Source: Bacteroidales bacterium
GTDB lineage: Bacteria; Bacteroidota; Bacteroidia; Bacteroidales; VadinHA17
Direction: 5' to 3'
DNA length: 64,000 bases
Assembly (NCBI GenBank): GCA_017999895.1
Contig: JAGNKY010000006.1
Span: 62,001 to 126,000, forward strand
Part shown: piece by piece, positions 34,680-44,196 of the stretch
Numbering within the stretch: position 1 is the stretch's first letter
Layout of the letters: every line of letters starts with the position of its first letter
The notes under the pieces: generated by a model
The model's input: only the letters and a program-made list of their open reading frames with translations
Told to the model about the DNA's origin: nothing
Database searches by the model: none
Translations under genes and position numbers: made by a program

Positions 34680-36098
34680 ATGAAAAAATCAGGTATTTCA
34701 AGAAGAAATTTTCTCGGCAAAGCGGCAGCCGTGGGGGCTGCAGGGGTGGTAGCACCCGCAATATTGACAGGTTGTACGTCAAAGAAAAAGGAATGGGTGG
34801 CTGTTCCTGAAACTGCATGGCTCGATCAGGCGCCAGACGGTCCGGTACTTAAAGCCGGTTTAATCGGATGTGGCGGACGCGGAAGAGGTGCTGCAATCAA
34901 CTTTCTCAATGCAGGTCCAAATCTCCAGATAGTTGCTCTGGGTGACACTTTCAAAGACCGTGTTGATGAGACAAGGGCAGCAATTTTGAAACAGAAAGGG
35001 CAGGAAATCCCTGAGGACAAATGTTTTGTCGGCTTCGATGCTTACCAGAAAGTAATTGATTCCGGAGTAGACATTGTTATAATGGCCACTCCGCCGTCAT
35101 TTCGCCCCGAACATCTTGAAGCTGCAGTTGCAGCGCGAAAGCATATCTTTGCAGAAAAACCTGTCTGCGTGGATCCTGTCGGAGCCCGTTCAGTTATGGC
35201 AACCGCACTTAAAGCAAAAGAACTTGGACTTACAATCGTTACAGGAACACAACGCCGCCATCAGCGCAATTATGTTAACAATTATCAGCAGGTTAAAGCT
35301 GGAATAATTGGTCCGATCGTAGGAGGAAATGTTTACTGGAATGGAGGTAAACTATGGCACCGTGATAATATGCCCGGGTGGACAGAGATGGAATGGATGA
35401 TACGCGACTGGGTTAATTGGTGCTGGCTCTCGGGCGACCATATAGTGGAGCAACATGTTCATAATATAGACGTTATGAACTGGTTTATGGATGCTCACCC
35501 TGTTGCTGCCCGTGGAATAGGAGCAAGGCATAGACGTGTTACTGGCGACCAGTGGGATAACTTCAGCGTGGATTTTGTATTCGAAAACGGTGTACATGTT
35601 CATAGTATGTGCCGCCAGATTAATGGTTGCTGGAATATGGTTGGCGAAAGACTTCAGGGAACAAACGGCTCAACCAATTGTATTGACACAATTTTCGATC
35701 TTAGCGGAAATGAGATATGGAAATACAAATATCCTCTCGGTGAAGACGGTCAGCCAAATACCAGGGCCCTTAAAGATCCTTATGTGCAGGAACATATTGA
35801 TATGGTAACCGCTATTCGTAACAATCAGCCATTCAATGAGCTTGAAAATACAGCTATATCAACTATGACTGCCATTATGGGCCGTATTTCTTCCTATACA
35901 GGGAAAGAGACAACATGGGATGAAGTTATGAATTCCGATATGAAACTCGGACCTAAAGTATATGTATTCGGCCCTGTTAATATTCCAAAAACAGTGCCTA
36001 TCCCGGGCGAAGCCTACGATCCGGTGGCTGAAAAGAAAAGAGCAGAAGAAAGAGCTGCAGCCGCCAAGAACAGACAAAAACCTCAGGCAGGCAATTAA
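34680..36098 (+). CDS. Tat-exported Gfo/Idh/MocA-family oxidoreductase lipoprotein
   Basis: This 472-residue protein has a twin-arginine signal (SRRNFLG at 8-13) ending in a lipobox with Cys32 (ILTGC), so it is predicted to be exported folded and lipidated. The Rossmann motif GLIGCGGRGRG is at 60-70 and the family EKP motif at 159-161 (AEKPVCVDP). Members oxidise sugars or sugar derivatives with a tightly held NAD(P). It is 25 bp upstream of the Tat TIM-barrel gene and leads a group of four exported proteins. A charged Ala-rich tail ends the protein. Confidence 0.9.
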   Translation: MKKSGISRRNFLGKAAAVGAAGVVAPAILTGCTSKKKEWVAVPETAWLDQAPDGPVLKAGLIGCGGRGRGAAINFLNAGPNLQIVALGDTFKDRVDETRAAILKQKGQEIPEDKCFVGFDAYQKVIDSGVDIVIMATPPSFRPEHLEAAVAARKHIFAEKPVCVDPVGARSVMATALKAKELGLTIVTGTQRRHQRNYVNNYQQVKAGIIGPIVGGNVYWNGGKLWHRDNMPGWTEMEWMIRDWVNWCWLSGDHIVEQHVHNIDVMNWFMDAHPVAARGIGARHRRVTGDQWDNFSVDFVFENGVHVHSMCRQINGCWNMVGERLQGTNGSTNCIDTIFDLSGNEIWKYKYPLGEDGQPNTRALKDPYVQEHIDMVTAIRNNQPFNELENTAISTMTAIMGRISSYTGKETTWDEVMNSDMKLGPKVYVFGPVNIPKTVPIPGEAYDPVAEKKRAEERAAAAKNRQKPQAGN

Positions 36099-36123
36099 TG
36101 CTTAAATGATAGTAACTAAATAA

Positions 36124-37077
36124 ATGGTTATGAGAAACTCACGGAGAGATTTTATTAAAAGAGCAACGACTACAGGAGCCGCTATTTTAGCTGCTCCTGC
36201 AGTTTTTGGCTCGTCTGCAATGTCGCGACAGAAAAAGGCCAAAGATGCCGTTACGCCTTTTAAGCTCAAATACGCTCCAAGCATAGGGATGTTCAGTCAA
36301 AATGCAGGAAAGGACCCTATTGACAATATAAAATTTTGTTATGACCAGGGATTCCGGGCAGTGTTCGACAATAACTTCATGAGGCGAACACCTGAGGAAC
36401 AGGAGAAAATAATGAATGAGCTGAAACGGCTCGGCATGGACTTCGGCCCTTTTGTCCTCATGGCAGATTCAGGTAAGCAGGACTTTGTGCTTAATACTAC
36501 CGAAGTCCGCGATATGCTGATAGCAAAAATGAAAGAGGGAGTTGAAGTTTCAAAAAGAACGGGCGCTAAACAAGCTCTCGTCGTCCCCGGAAGATATGAT
36601 ATGAAGCTTCCGATGGAATATCAGACAGCAAATGTGATTGATAACCTCAGATATTGCTGCGATGTAGTGGAACCTGAAGGAATGACAATCTTACTGGAAC
36701 CGTTGAACCATTATGTCAATCATCCAGGTGTTTTCCTTACAGGAATTCCTCAGGCCTATGCCATCTGCAGAGCAGTCAACAGACCATCATGCAAAATAGT
36801 AGATGATATTTATCACCAGCAGATATCCGAAGGTAATCTCATATACAATATAAATGCTGCCTGGAGTGAAATTGCAGCTTTTCATCTGGGAGACAACCCT
36901 GGCCGTAATGAGCCTACTACTGGTGAAATAAACTTTAAAAGTATTTTCAAATTCCTATATAATAAGAAATATAACGGTACCCTTTGTATGGAACATGGCA
37001 TAAGCCAGAGAGGCTCCAAAGAGGGTGAGCTAAGGGTTATTGAGGCATATCGCGAATGCGACAACTTCGAAGCGTAA
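36124..37077 (+). CDS. Tat-exported TIM-barrel protein (sugar isomerase/epimerase family)
   Basis: This 317-residue protein has a twin-arginine signal (NSRRDFIKRA) ending near AAPAVFG. The rest is a xylose-isomerase-like TIM barrel of the hydroxypyruvate isomerase type, with the metal-site stretch LLEPLNHYVNHPG near residues 190-202, KIVDDIYH and HLGDNPGR. In Bacteroidota such exported barrels accompany Gfo/Idh/MocA enzymes in oxidative glycoside cleavage. An in-frame ATG at 36130 would shorten it by two residues. Confidence 0.87.
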   Translation: MVMRNSRRDFIKRATTTGAAILAAPAVFGSSAMSRQKKAKDAVTPFKLKYAPSIGMFSQNAGKDPIDNIKFCYDQGFRAVFDNNFMRRTPEEQEKIMNELKRLGMDFGPFVLMADSGKQDFVLNTTEVRDMLIAKMKEGVEVSKRTGAKQALVVPGRYDMKLPMEYQTANVIDNLRYCCDVVEPEGMTILLEPLNHYVNHPGVFLTGIPQAYAICRAVNRPSCKIVDDIYHQQISEGNLIYNINAAWSEIAAFHLGDNPGRNEPTTGEINFKSIFKFLYNKKYNGTLCMEHGISQRGSKEGELRVIEAYRECDNFEA

Positions 37078-37093
37078 TTGACTGAACCACCCC

Positions 37094-37135
37094 GTCCCGA
37101 TTATCATCGGGACACCCCTCCTTGAGAAGGAGGGG
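37094..37135. repeat. double-hairpin intergenic repeat
   Basis: Two perfect stems lie side by side: GTCCCGAT (37094-37101) with ATCGGGAC (37106-37113), and CCCCTCCTT (37115-37123) with AAGGAGGGG (37127-37135). They follow the TIM-barrel stop by 16 bp. Neither has a clear T-tract, so terminator activity is uncertain; the sequence resembles a dispersed REP-like element. Confidence 0.75.
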
Positions 37136-37205
37136 AAATAAAATATACTGGCTTTACATAAGGATTTAATATTTTTGGCTTGGCAAGCTGAAGAAACGTA
37201 AACCT

Positions 37206-38462
37206 ATGAGAATATTTATTTCTTTTCAATTACTTGTTATTTTGTCTGTAAGCTCTTTTTCTCAGCCAGGAACACAGACCTACCTGCATATTCCGGTAAT
37301 AGACCTTAATGATGAAACTTTTCGACAGGTTACAGTTGACCGTGAAGAAGGTCAATACCTTGGCCATCCTACAACTGTTCTTCTGGAAGACGGTAAAACA
37401 ATGCTTATAGTCTATCCGAAAGGCCATGGTAAGGGAGAGATAGTTTACAAAAGAAGTACAGACGGCGGACTGACATGGAGTGAGAGAATTAAAGTACCGG
37501 AAAGCTGGAAAACATCGAAAGAGGTACCCACACTTTATAGAGTTGCGGATGCGAACGGGAAAAAACGAGTTATAATGTTTTCTGGCCTTTATCCAGCAAG
37601 AATGGCTATATCGGAAGACGATGGAAATACATGGAGTGAACTTAAAGAAATTGGCGGCTGGGGTGGAATTGTGGTTATGTCGTCAGTTTTCCCGATTAAA
37701 ACAGGAGCGGGCCATTATATGGCTCTTTTCCATGACGATTTGCGATACTTTACTTCTGACGGACAAATAAGATACGACGAAGACAGAAAGAAATACGATC
37801 AGCGTCTTTTTACAGTTTACAAAACAATATCCACTGATGGCGGCGTTACATGGTCGTTTCCGGATGTTATTCTTAGCAGAAGGGACATGAATCTGTGCGA
37901 ACCCGGAGCAATAAGGTCACCAAATGGTAAAGAAATTGCTGTTCTTTTAAGAGAAAACAGCAGAAGGACAAACTCACAAATAATTTTTTCTAATGATGAA
38001 GGCAAAACATGGAGCATGCCAAAACCTCTGCCTAATGAACTCAATGGTGACAGGCATGTACTGAAATATGCTCCTGATGGCAGGATTTTATGTGTTTTCC
38101 GCGATCACAGTCCTTCAGCGCTAAATGGAAATATTGATAAAATTGCTGCTGAAAAGAAAATAAACAACCTGAGCGAGGTAGCAAAAGAAACTGGACTTGG
38201 AAGTCCAACAGAAGGCGATTGGGTTGGATGGGTAGGTACATGGAACGATCTGACCAAAGGCAGACCAGGCCAATACAGAATAAGATTCAAGGATAATATT
38301 AATGCATGGGATTGTTGCTATCCCGGGGTAGAACTATTACCCGATGGAACGTTTGTTGTAACTACTTATGGACATTGGGAAGAAGGAAGGCAGCCCTATA
38401 TATTAAGTGTAAGATTTACACTAAAAGAACTCGATCAAAAATTAAAAAACATAAAGAAATGA
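37206..38462 (+). CDS. exported BNR/Asp-box repeat protein (sialidase-like fold)
   Basis: This 418-residue protein has a signal peptide (about 1-19, ending SSFSQ). Four Asp-box motifs mark a beta-propeller: STDGGLTWS near 84-91, SEDDGNTWS near 136-144, STDGGVTWS near 210-218 and SNDEGKTWS near 262-270. Exo-sialidases share this fold, but I cannot confirm the sialidase Arg triad, so other glycosidase or lyase activity is possible. Its stop overlaps the next gene's start by four bases (ATGA), indicating translational coupling. Confidence 0.82.
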   Translation: MRIFISFQLLVILSVSSFSQPGTQTYLHIPVIDLNDETFRQVTVDREEGQYLGHPTTVLLEDGKTMLIVYPKGHGKGEIVYKRSTDGGLTWSERIKVPESWKTSKEVPTLYRVADANGKKRVIMFSGLYPARMAISEDDGNTWSELKEIGGWGGIVVMSSVFPIKTGAGHYMALFHDDLRYFTSDGQIRYDEDRKKYDQRLFTVYKTISTDGGVTWSFPDVILSRRDMNLCEPGAIRSPNGKEIAVLLRENSRRTNSQIIFSNDEGKTWSMPKPLPNELNGDRHVLKYAPDGRILCVFRDHSPSALNGNIDKIAAEKKINNLSEVAKETGLGSPTEGDWVGWVGTWNDLTKGRPGQYRIRFKDNINAWDCCYPGVELLPDGTFVVTTYGHWEEGRQPYILSVRFTLKELDQKLKNIKK

Positions 38463-39580
38463 AAATACACTCGGTCTTATCAATTGCTGCGATTTTAATT
38501 TCAGTAGTATTTTCCACAGGTTGCGATAAAACTGAAATACTTTACGCCGGCCGGTTTACAAAAGGTGATGAAAAAGGTTTAAACATTTTTGAGTTCAATA
38601 CCCGAAACGGCTCATTGACTCTAAAATCGCAGGAAGATGTCGGGCCAAGTCCGTCATTCTTTTGCCTAAGTAAAAATAAAGATCTTCTCTATGTAATTAA
38701 TGAAGTTATGGAGTTTAAAGGTAATTTCGGCGGCGGATTGACAACATTGAGTATTAATCCGGAAACAGGTGCCATTGCTGAAAAGATAAACGAAATGCTT
38801 ATTCCCTGGGCCGGTCCATGTTATATATCTCTTTCTGCCGACACAAAACATTTATTAATTGCCAATTATCCAAACGGTTCGGTTGTGGTGGTTAAACTGA
38901 ACAATAAAGGGATTCCTGAAACAATTTCAGATACAATATTATACGTAAAAGAGGAGCCGGATCGTTCACATGCACACATGATTCAACATGATCCGTCAGG
39001 TAAATTTATTTATGTGGCAGATCTTGGTCTTGATAGAATAATAGCCTATGAATTCGATACTGTTAATGGTAAACTTATTGAAGTTGAAAATGGAATAGCT
39101 TATTTACCTAAGAATTCAGGGCCGCGTCATTTTGTCTTCAAAGCCGACGGTTCGAAACTTTATGTTATCAATGAACTTGCATCAACAATTGCTGTATTTG
39201 ATGCTGATATGACAAACGGTAGACTATTGCCTATTCAGATCATTAAAACAACTTCTGATGATTTCATTGAAAATAATTACTGTGCTGAAATTGCAATCAG
39301 TAAAGATGGTAGATTTCTTTATGGCTCAAATAGAGGTGAAAATACAATAGTAGTATTTCGGATTTTACCCGACGGCAGACTTGAGTTTGCAGGAAGAACT
39401 CCATGCGGTGGAAACTGGCCAAGAAATTTTATTATTGACCCTGACGGCAAATTCCTTATTGTCGGAAATCAGAAATCGGGAGATATTTCTGTTTTCAGGC
39501 TTAACAAAAATACAGGATTGCTAAAAGGCCCTGTAACATCAGCTAAAATGCCCGATGTTGCATTCTTACTATTCAAATGA
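38459..39580 (+). CDS. lipoprotein lactonase of the seven-bladed 6-phosphogluconolactonase-like family
   Basis: This 373-residue protein begins at the ATG at 38459, which overlaps the previous stop, and has a lipoprotein signal with FSTGC. The lactonase propeller family (PF10282 type) is shown by repeated segments such as GPSPSFFCLSKNKDLLYV, SHAHMIQHDPSGKFIYV, GPRHFVFKADGSKLYV and NWPRNFIIDPDGKFLIV. It probably opens a sugar lactone outside the cytoplasm, which fits the oxidoreductase three genes upstream. Confidence 0.88.
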   Translation: MKIHSVLSIAAILISVVFSTGCDKTEILYAGRFTKGDEKGLNIFEFNTRNGSLTLKSQEDVGPSPSFFCLSKNKDLLYVINEVMEFKGNFGGGLTTLSINPETGAIAEKINEMLIPWAGPCYISLSADTKHLLIANYPNGSVVVVKLNNKGIPETISDTILYVKEEPDRSHAHMIQHDPSGKFIYVADLGLDRIIAYEFDTVNGKLIEVENGIAYLPKNSGPRHFVFKADGSKLYVINELASTIAVFDADMTNGRLLPIQIIKTTSDDFIENNYCAEIAISKDGRFLYGSNRGENTIVVFRILPDGRLEFAGRTPCGGNWPRNFIIDPDGKFLIVGNQKSGDISVFRLNKNTGLLKGPVTSAKMPDVAFLLFK

Positions 39581-39619
39581 ATAGGTTTAGCAATTATTAT
39601 TATTTTCTTTTTTCATATT

Positions 39620-39627
39620 TATATTTG
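39620..39627 (+). promoter_or_regulatory. possible -7 box for the glycerol operon
   Basis: TATATTTG is an exact TAnnTTTG match, 47 bp before the glpD start. The -33 element is not clear. Confidence 0.4.
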
Positions 39628-39674
39628 AAGAACAATTAGTTTTATGAAAAAATAATTGATTAAAACAAATAATA

Positions 39675-41240
39675 ATGAATCGTAGTAAGCAGATATCTAA
39701 TTTACGGAAAGACGATAAACATTTTTTTGATATCATAGTAATTGGAGGCGGAGCCACGGGGTTGGGAATCGCACTCGATGCTGTTACAAGGGGCTATAAA
39801 GTTCTTCTTCTCGAGAAATCCGACATTGCTAAAGAAACTTCTTCAAGAAGCACAAAGCTCGTTCATGGAGGAGTCAGGTACCTCCAACAGGGCGATGTTC
39901 TACTCGTAATGGAAGCTTTGAAAGAACGAGGGATAATGATCCGAAATGCCTCGCACCTGACTTCCGATCAGGAATTTGTTATCCCTGCTTACACATGGTT
40001 TGATGTAATATTATATACCGTGGGCCTGAAATTTTATGATATCCTTTCTGGAAGATTGAGCCTTGGTAAATCGTATTTTATTAATAAGGAAAAAGTTATT
40101 TCACGGCTACCTAACATAAGGAGGGAAGGTTTGAAAGGCGGTATAGTATATCACGATGGAAAGTTTGACGATTCAAGGATGGCAATATCTCTTGCGGCCG
40201 CATGCGTAAGACATGGAGGAACGGTATTGAATTACTTTGAGGTCAAAGATCTGATAAAAGATGAGAACGGAAAAGTAAAAGGGGTAAAAGCTTATGATGT
40301 GATATCAAAGGAAGAGTATTTCATAGAATCGAAACTGGTTATCAATGCTACAGGTGTATTTGCCGACGATATACTGAAAATGGATAATCCTGCTGCCAAA
40401 AGTATTATTAAACCGAGTCAGGGTGTCCATATTGTACTCGATAATTATTTCCTACAGGGTAATTCCGCTTTGATGATACCGAAAACTGAAGACGGACGCG
40501 TTCTTTTTGCAATCCCGTGGCACGGTAAAGTTATTGCAGGCACTACCGATACCCCGCTTGATAAAATCAGTTCCGAGCCTGTCGCCTTTGACGAAGAGAT
40601 TACGTTTATCCTTCGGAATGCTGGACAATATCTTGTTAAAAAGCCTGAGAAGAAAGACATCCTCTCCGTTTATGCGGGCCTACGCCCTCTTGCATCTGAC
40701 CCTGATAATCCTCATTCAACAAAGGAAATATCCAGAAGGCATAAAATTATCGTGTCGAAGTCAGGCCTTGTTACAATTACCGGAGGGAAATGGACAACAT
40801 ACCGACGAATGGCTGAAGAGACAATCGACGCTGCTATTAAAGCGGGGATAATAGAGAAACGGAAATGCATCACGCGAACTTTGAAAATAGATTCGGTTCC
40901 TGAAAATCTACCGGATGACAGACTTCGTATTTATGGAGAGAAAGCCAGGGAAATTATAGATATCATGAATGAAAATCCTGAAAATGCCGAAAAAATATCT
41001 GAATTTTTACCATATACAAAGGCTGAAATAATATGGATATGTTATAATGAAATGCCTGTTAATCTTGAAGATATAATGGCAAGAAGAACAAGATCCATCC
41101 TCCTTGATGCAAAAGCTGCAAGGGAAGCAGCTCCTGCTGTGGTAAAAATTATGGCAAAAGAATTAGGTTTTGATGAGAAATGGGAAGATGAACAGAAAGA
41201 AAGTTTTAGCCGGCTTGTGAAAAACTATATTTGTCAGTAA
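39675..41240 (+). CDS. glpD: aerobic-type glycerol-3-phosphate dehydrogenase
   Basis: This 521-residue FAD enzyme oxidises glycerol 3-phosphate to dihydroxyacetone phosphate and passes electrons to quinone. The dinucleotide motif IIVIGGGATGLG lies at about 20-31, followed by SSRSTKLVHGGVRYL (about 57-71). The C-terminal domain contains TGGKWTTYRRMAEE. It is 27 bp upstream of glpK and forms a glycerol-use operon. With menaquinone from the futalosine route (mqnC at 47813), the electron acceptor would be menaquinone (inference). Confidence 0.95.
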   Translation: MNRSKQISNLRKDDKHFFDIIVIGGGATGLGIALDAVTRGYKVLLLEKSDIAKETSSRSTKLVHGGVRYLQQGDVLLVMEALKERGIMIRNASHLTSDQEFVIPAYTWFDVILYTVGLKFYDILSGRLSLGKSYFINKEKVISRLPNIRREGLKGGIVYHDGKFDDSRMAISLAAACVRHGGTVLNYFEVKDLIKDENGKVKGVKAYDVISKEEYFIESKLVINATGVFADDILKMDNPAAKSIIKPSQGVHIVLDNYFLQGNSALMIPKTEDGRVLFAIPWHGKVIAGTTDTPLDKISSEPVAFDEEITFILRNAGQYLVKKPEKKDILSVYAGLRPLASDPDNPHSTKEISRRHKIIVSKSGLVTITGGKWTTYRRMAEETIDAAIKAGIIEKRKCITRTLKIDSVPENLPDDRLRIYGEKAREIIDIMNENPENAEKISEFLPYTKAEIIWICYNEMPVNLEDIMARRTRSILLDAKAAREAAPAVVKIMAKELGFDEKWEDEQKESFSRLVKNYICQ

Positions 41241-41267
41241 TATTTTGCGTATATAATATAATAAATT

Positions 41268-42767
41268 ATGAATGGCTATATTCTTGCTCTCGATCAGGGA
41301 ACTACAAGTTCAAGAGCTATTATTTTTGATTATAACGGACAGATTTTGACTTCTGCTCAAAAGGAATTTACTCAGATTTATCCTGAGCCCGGTTGGGTCG
41401 AACATAACCCTCAAGAAATATTATCGTCTCAAGCTGAGGTTGCAGATAGAGCATTAAACCAGGCCGGAATTAAAAGTCATGATGTTGTGGCAACAGGGAT
41501 TACAAATCAGCGTGAAACAACCATTGTATGGGACCGGAGCACAGGTAACCCTGTTTATAATGCAATTGTATGGCAGGACAGACGTACTGCTGATTACTGC
41601 GACCGGCTTAAAGAAGAGGGAATTACTGAAATCATAAGGGATAAAACAGGCTTAATTATTGATGCTTATTTTTCTGCAACCAAGGTAAAATGGATTCTGG
41701 ATAATGTGAACGGTGCACGTTCTCTTGCCGAAAAGGGACAGCTTGCTTTCGGAACTGTTGACTCATGGCTTGTATGGAACCTTACCGGCGGGAAGCTCCA
41801 TATTACAGATGTGTCGAATGCTTCAAGAACTATGTTATTTAATATAAATACATTAACCTGGGATAGAGAACTTCTTAAACTATTTAATATCCCTGAAAGT
41901 ATTTTACCTGAAGTAAGAACCTCAAGTGAAATTTATGGTGAAACAAGTAATATTTTTAGATCGCCTGTGGTAATTTCAGGTATAGCTGGTGACCAGCAAG
42001 CGGCATTGTTTGGGCAGATGTGCATCGAACCCGGGATGGTTAAAAACACTTATGGCACCGGTTGTTTCATGATGATGAACGTGGGCGATAAACCGGTTAA
42101 ATCCGAAAATAAGCTTCTGACAACAATAGCCTGGCAGATAGGTAATGAAATCCAGTATGCCCTTGAAGGTAGCATATTTATTGCCGGAGCAGTAGTGCAA
42201 TGGCTTAGGGATGGATTGGGTATAATAAAGAATTCTGCAGAAGTTGAAAAACTTGCAAGTAAAGTTGAAGACAGCGGAGGTGTTTATTTCGTACCAGCTT
42301 TTGCAGGGCTTGGAGCCCCGCACTGGAATCAGCATGCGCGTGGAACTATCGTAGGTATAACCAGAGGCACAACATCAGCACATATAGCACGTGCTTCACT
42401 CGACAGTATCGCTTACCAGACCCTTGAAGTTCTGAAAGCAATGGAAAAAGATTCATTAATAAATATTCATGAACTCAGAGTTGATGGTGGCGCAACTGTT
42501 AATAATCTTTTGATGCAGTTCCAATCGGATATTTTACAAACAAAAGTAGTTCGACCAAAAATAACGGAAACAACTGCTCTTGGCGCTGCATACCTGGCAG
42601 GAATCGCAACAGGATACTGGAATAGTCAGGATGAGATTAAGAAACAATGGCAAATTGACAGAATTTTTTCTCCTTCTATTGATAAAGCATCGTCTGAAAA
42701 GCTTACTGAGGGATGGAACCGGGCGATTCAGACCACAATTTCATGGGCAGAAGAAGAAAGAGAATAA
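41268..42767 (+). CDS. glpK: glycerol kinase
   Basis: This 499-residue FGGY-family kinase phosphorylates glycerol on the 3-hydroxyl. Family features include [16 protein letters not shown] at the N-terminus, [36 protein letters not shown] and [14 protein letters not shown]. Length matches. It follows glpD and precedes glpF, from which it is separated by 272 bp containing a tandem repeat. Confidence 0.97.
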   Translation: MNGYILALDQGTTSSRAIIFDYNGQILTSAQKEFTQIYPEPGWVEHNPQEILSSQAEVADRALNQAGIKSHDVVATGITNQRETTIVWDRSTGNPVYNAIVWQDRRTADYCDRLKEEGITEIIRDKTGLIIDAYFSATKVKWILDNVNGARSLAEKGQLAFGTVDSWLVWNLTGGKLHITDVSNASRTMLFNINTLTWDRELLKLFNIPESILPEVRTSSEIYGETSNIFRSPVVISGIAGDQQAALFGQMCIEPGMVKNTYGTGCFMMMNVGDKPVKSENKLLTTIAWQIGNEIQYALEGSIFIAGAVVQWLRDGLGIIKNSAEVEKLASKVEDSGGVYFVPAFAGLGAPHWNQHARGTIVGITRGTTSAHIARASLDSIAYQTLEVLKAMEKDSLINIHELRVDGGATVNNLLMQFQSDILQTKVVRPKITETTALGAAYLAGIATGYWNSQDEIKKQWQIDRIFSPSIDKASSEKLTEGWNRAIQTTISWAEEERE

Positions 42768-42886
42768 ATTAGTGGGCGTCAGGCGAGTTGTGATAGACGA
42801 GAGAAAGTAGGAAGAAAGGGAGAAAATGTAAATTGCAAATTGCAAAACAAAACAATAAACGGGAAACGTTAAACTAAAGTACAACT

Positions 42887-42974
42887 GAATGACCATTGAA
42901 TGACTATCGAATGACCATTGAATGACGATTGAATGACTATCGAATGACAACTGAATAACAACCGAATGACCATT
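42887..42974 (+). repeat. eight tandem copies of an 11-bp repeat between glpK and glpF
   Basis: The unit is GAATGACNATY. Eight contiguous copies, each exactly 11 bp, begin at 42887, 42898, 42909, 42920, 42931, 42942, 42953 and 42964, with variation mainly at the last four positions and one GAATAAC copy. Eleven is not a multiple of three, so the block is not coding. It ends 65 bp before the glpF start. Confidence 0.9.
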
Positions 42975-43039
42975 ATTCTTATATTATAAATAAAAAACAA
43001 AAATCGAAATCGGAAATCAAAAATCTAAAATAGTTAAGT

Positions 43040-43753
43040 ATGAGCCAGTTTTTTGCAGAATTTATTGGAACAGCCATGATTCTTTGTTTTGGAAGCGGTG
43101 TTGTGTCAAATGTGCTGCTTACAAAGACCAAAGGCAACAACAGTGGATGGATTGTTATAACCTTCGGATGGGCTATCGGTGTTTTCACAGGCGTTTTGAT
43201 AGCTGCTGAGGCGAGCGGTGCCCATCTTAATCCTGCCGTGACACTTGGTCTTGTTCTGGTGGGAAAATTTTCAGCTTCTCAGATGCCTTTATATATAATA
43301 GCACAATTGCTTGGAGCCATGTTTGGTTCAGGCCTCGCATGGCTTGCCTACAAAAAGCATTTTGATGAGACAGCAGATGCAAATGCAAAACTTGCAGTGT
43401 TTTGCACAATACCTAATATTAGGAGTTACTGGTATAATTTAATTACTGAGATTATCGGAACATTTGTTCTTGTTCTGGCAGTGCTTTATATGGCAAAACC
43501 GGAAGTGGGGCTGGGCGCACTGAATGCTCTCCCTGTTGCTCTTGTTGTGCTGGGTATAGGTCTGGCACTGGGTGGCCCTACAGGATATGCTATTAACCCT
43601 GCCCGTGACCTAGGACCAAGGATAATGCACTTTCTTTTACCAATAAAAGGTAAACGAAACAGCGACTGGAGTTATTCATGGGTACCAATAGTCGGCCCAA
43701 TGGTTGGAGCTTCTCTTGCAGCAGCTACATTTCTGCTCTTTGGCGGTTCGTAA
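43040..43753 (+). CDS. glpF: glycerol uptake facilitator
   Basis: This 237-residue MIP-family channel has six membrane helices and two half-helices with NPA at 64-66 (HLNPAVTLG) and 186-188 (AINPARDLG). Asp190 after the second NPAR is typical of glycerol-conducting aquaglyceroporins and not of water-only channels. It is the third gene of the glycerol module. A hairpin terminator follows. Confidence 0.95.
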   Translation: MSQFFAEFIGTAMILCFGSGVVSNVLLTKTKGNNSGWIVITFGWAIGVFTGVLIAAEASGAHLNPAVTLGLVLVGKFSASQMPLYIIAQLLGAMFGSGLAWLAYKKHFDETADANAKLAVFCTIPNIRSYWYNLITEIIGTFVLVLAVLYMAKPEVGLGALNALPVALVVLGIGLALGGPTGYAINPARDLGPRIMHFLLPIKGKRNSDWSYSWVPIVGPMVGASLAAATFLLFGGS

Positions 43754-43762
43754 AAATAAAAA

Positions 43763-43790
43763 TCCCCTGCCGCTTTGCGGCAAGGAATTT
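43763..43790. terminator. terminator between glpF and tRNA-fMet
   Basis: The stem TGCCGC (43768-43773) / GCGGCA (43777-43782) closes a TTT loop. T-rich sequence follows on the minus side (ATTTTTATTTTTA), so it can end the tRNA transcript; the plus side has a weaker ATTTCTCTTT. It probably serves both converging units. Confidence 0.7.
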
Positions 43791-43797
43791 CTCTTTG

Positions 43798-43869
<72 letters not shown>

Positions 43870-44184
43870 GTATAATATATTTGAAAGAACTGTGACGGGC
43901 TTTTGTCTAACTTCCGACAGACAATAACCTCTTAATTTTAAGACTCACAAAGTTACAAATTTTTTAAAAGCCGATGACTTAAATAAAAAAATATTATCAA
44001 ATTAATTGTCATATTACTTTTTTCAGTTTACTTAATACTCTTAATTTAATACTAAAAGTTTATTAGCTGTTGAATGTGAAAGAAAATGAACAGAATAAAA
44101 AATTTGGTGATTTTATTAAGCTTTAATTTCAATTAAGTTTATCAAATTTAAAATCGTGTCAGGTTTATTATCTTTGTTGCCTTA
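43870..44184. other. gene-free stretch between tRNA-fMet and the M23 peptidase
   Basis: These 315 bases are AT-rich. They hold the promoter for the peptidase at 44147-44176. I see no other element; the tRNA promoter must lie in the first part but is not obvious. Confidence 0.6.
44147..44176 (+). promoter_or_regulatory. Bacteroidota-type promoter for the M23 peptidase-dxr-rseP group
   Basis: TTTA at 44147-44150, an 18-bp spacer, then TATCTTTG at 44169-44176. The -7 box is exact and the -33 box has one mismatch. The ATG at 44197 follows 20 bp later. Confidence 0.55.
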
Positions 44185-44196
44185 TTGCTTATAAAA

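Noticed and set aside
37206..38462. Confident assignment as an exo-sialidase
   Set aside because: Asp boxes only show the propeller fold; the sialidase arginine triad and RIP motif could not be confirmed and no sialic acid genes are near.
42741..42950. Minus-strand reading frame with repeated Ser-Phe-Asp-Ser-His segments
   Set aside because: It is a chance translation of the 11-bp tandem repeat and overlaps the end of glpK.
42887..42974. CRISPR array between glpK and glpF
   Set aside because: The 11-bp units are directly adjacent with no spacers and the unit is far too short.
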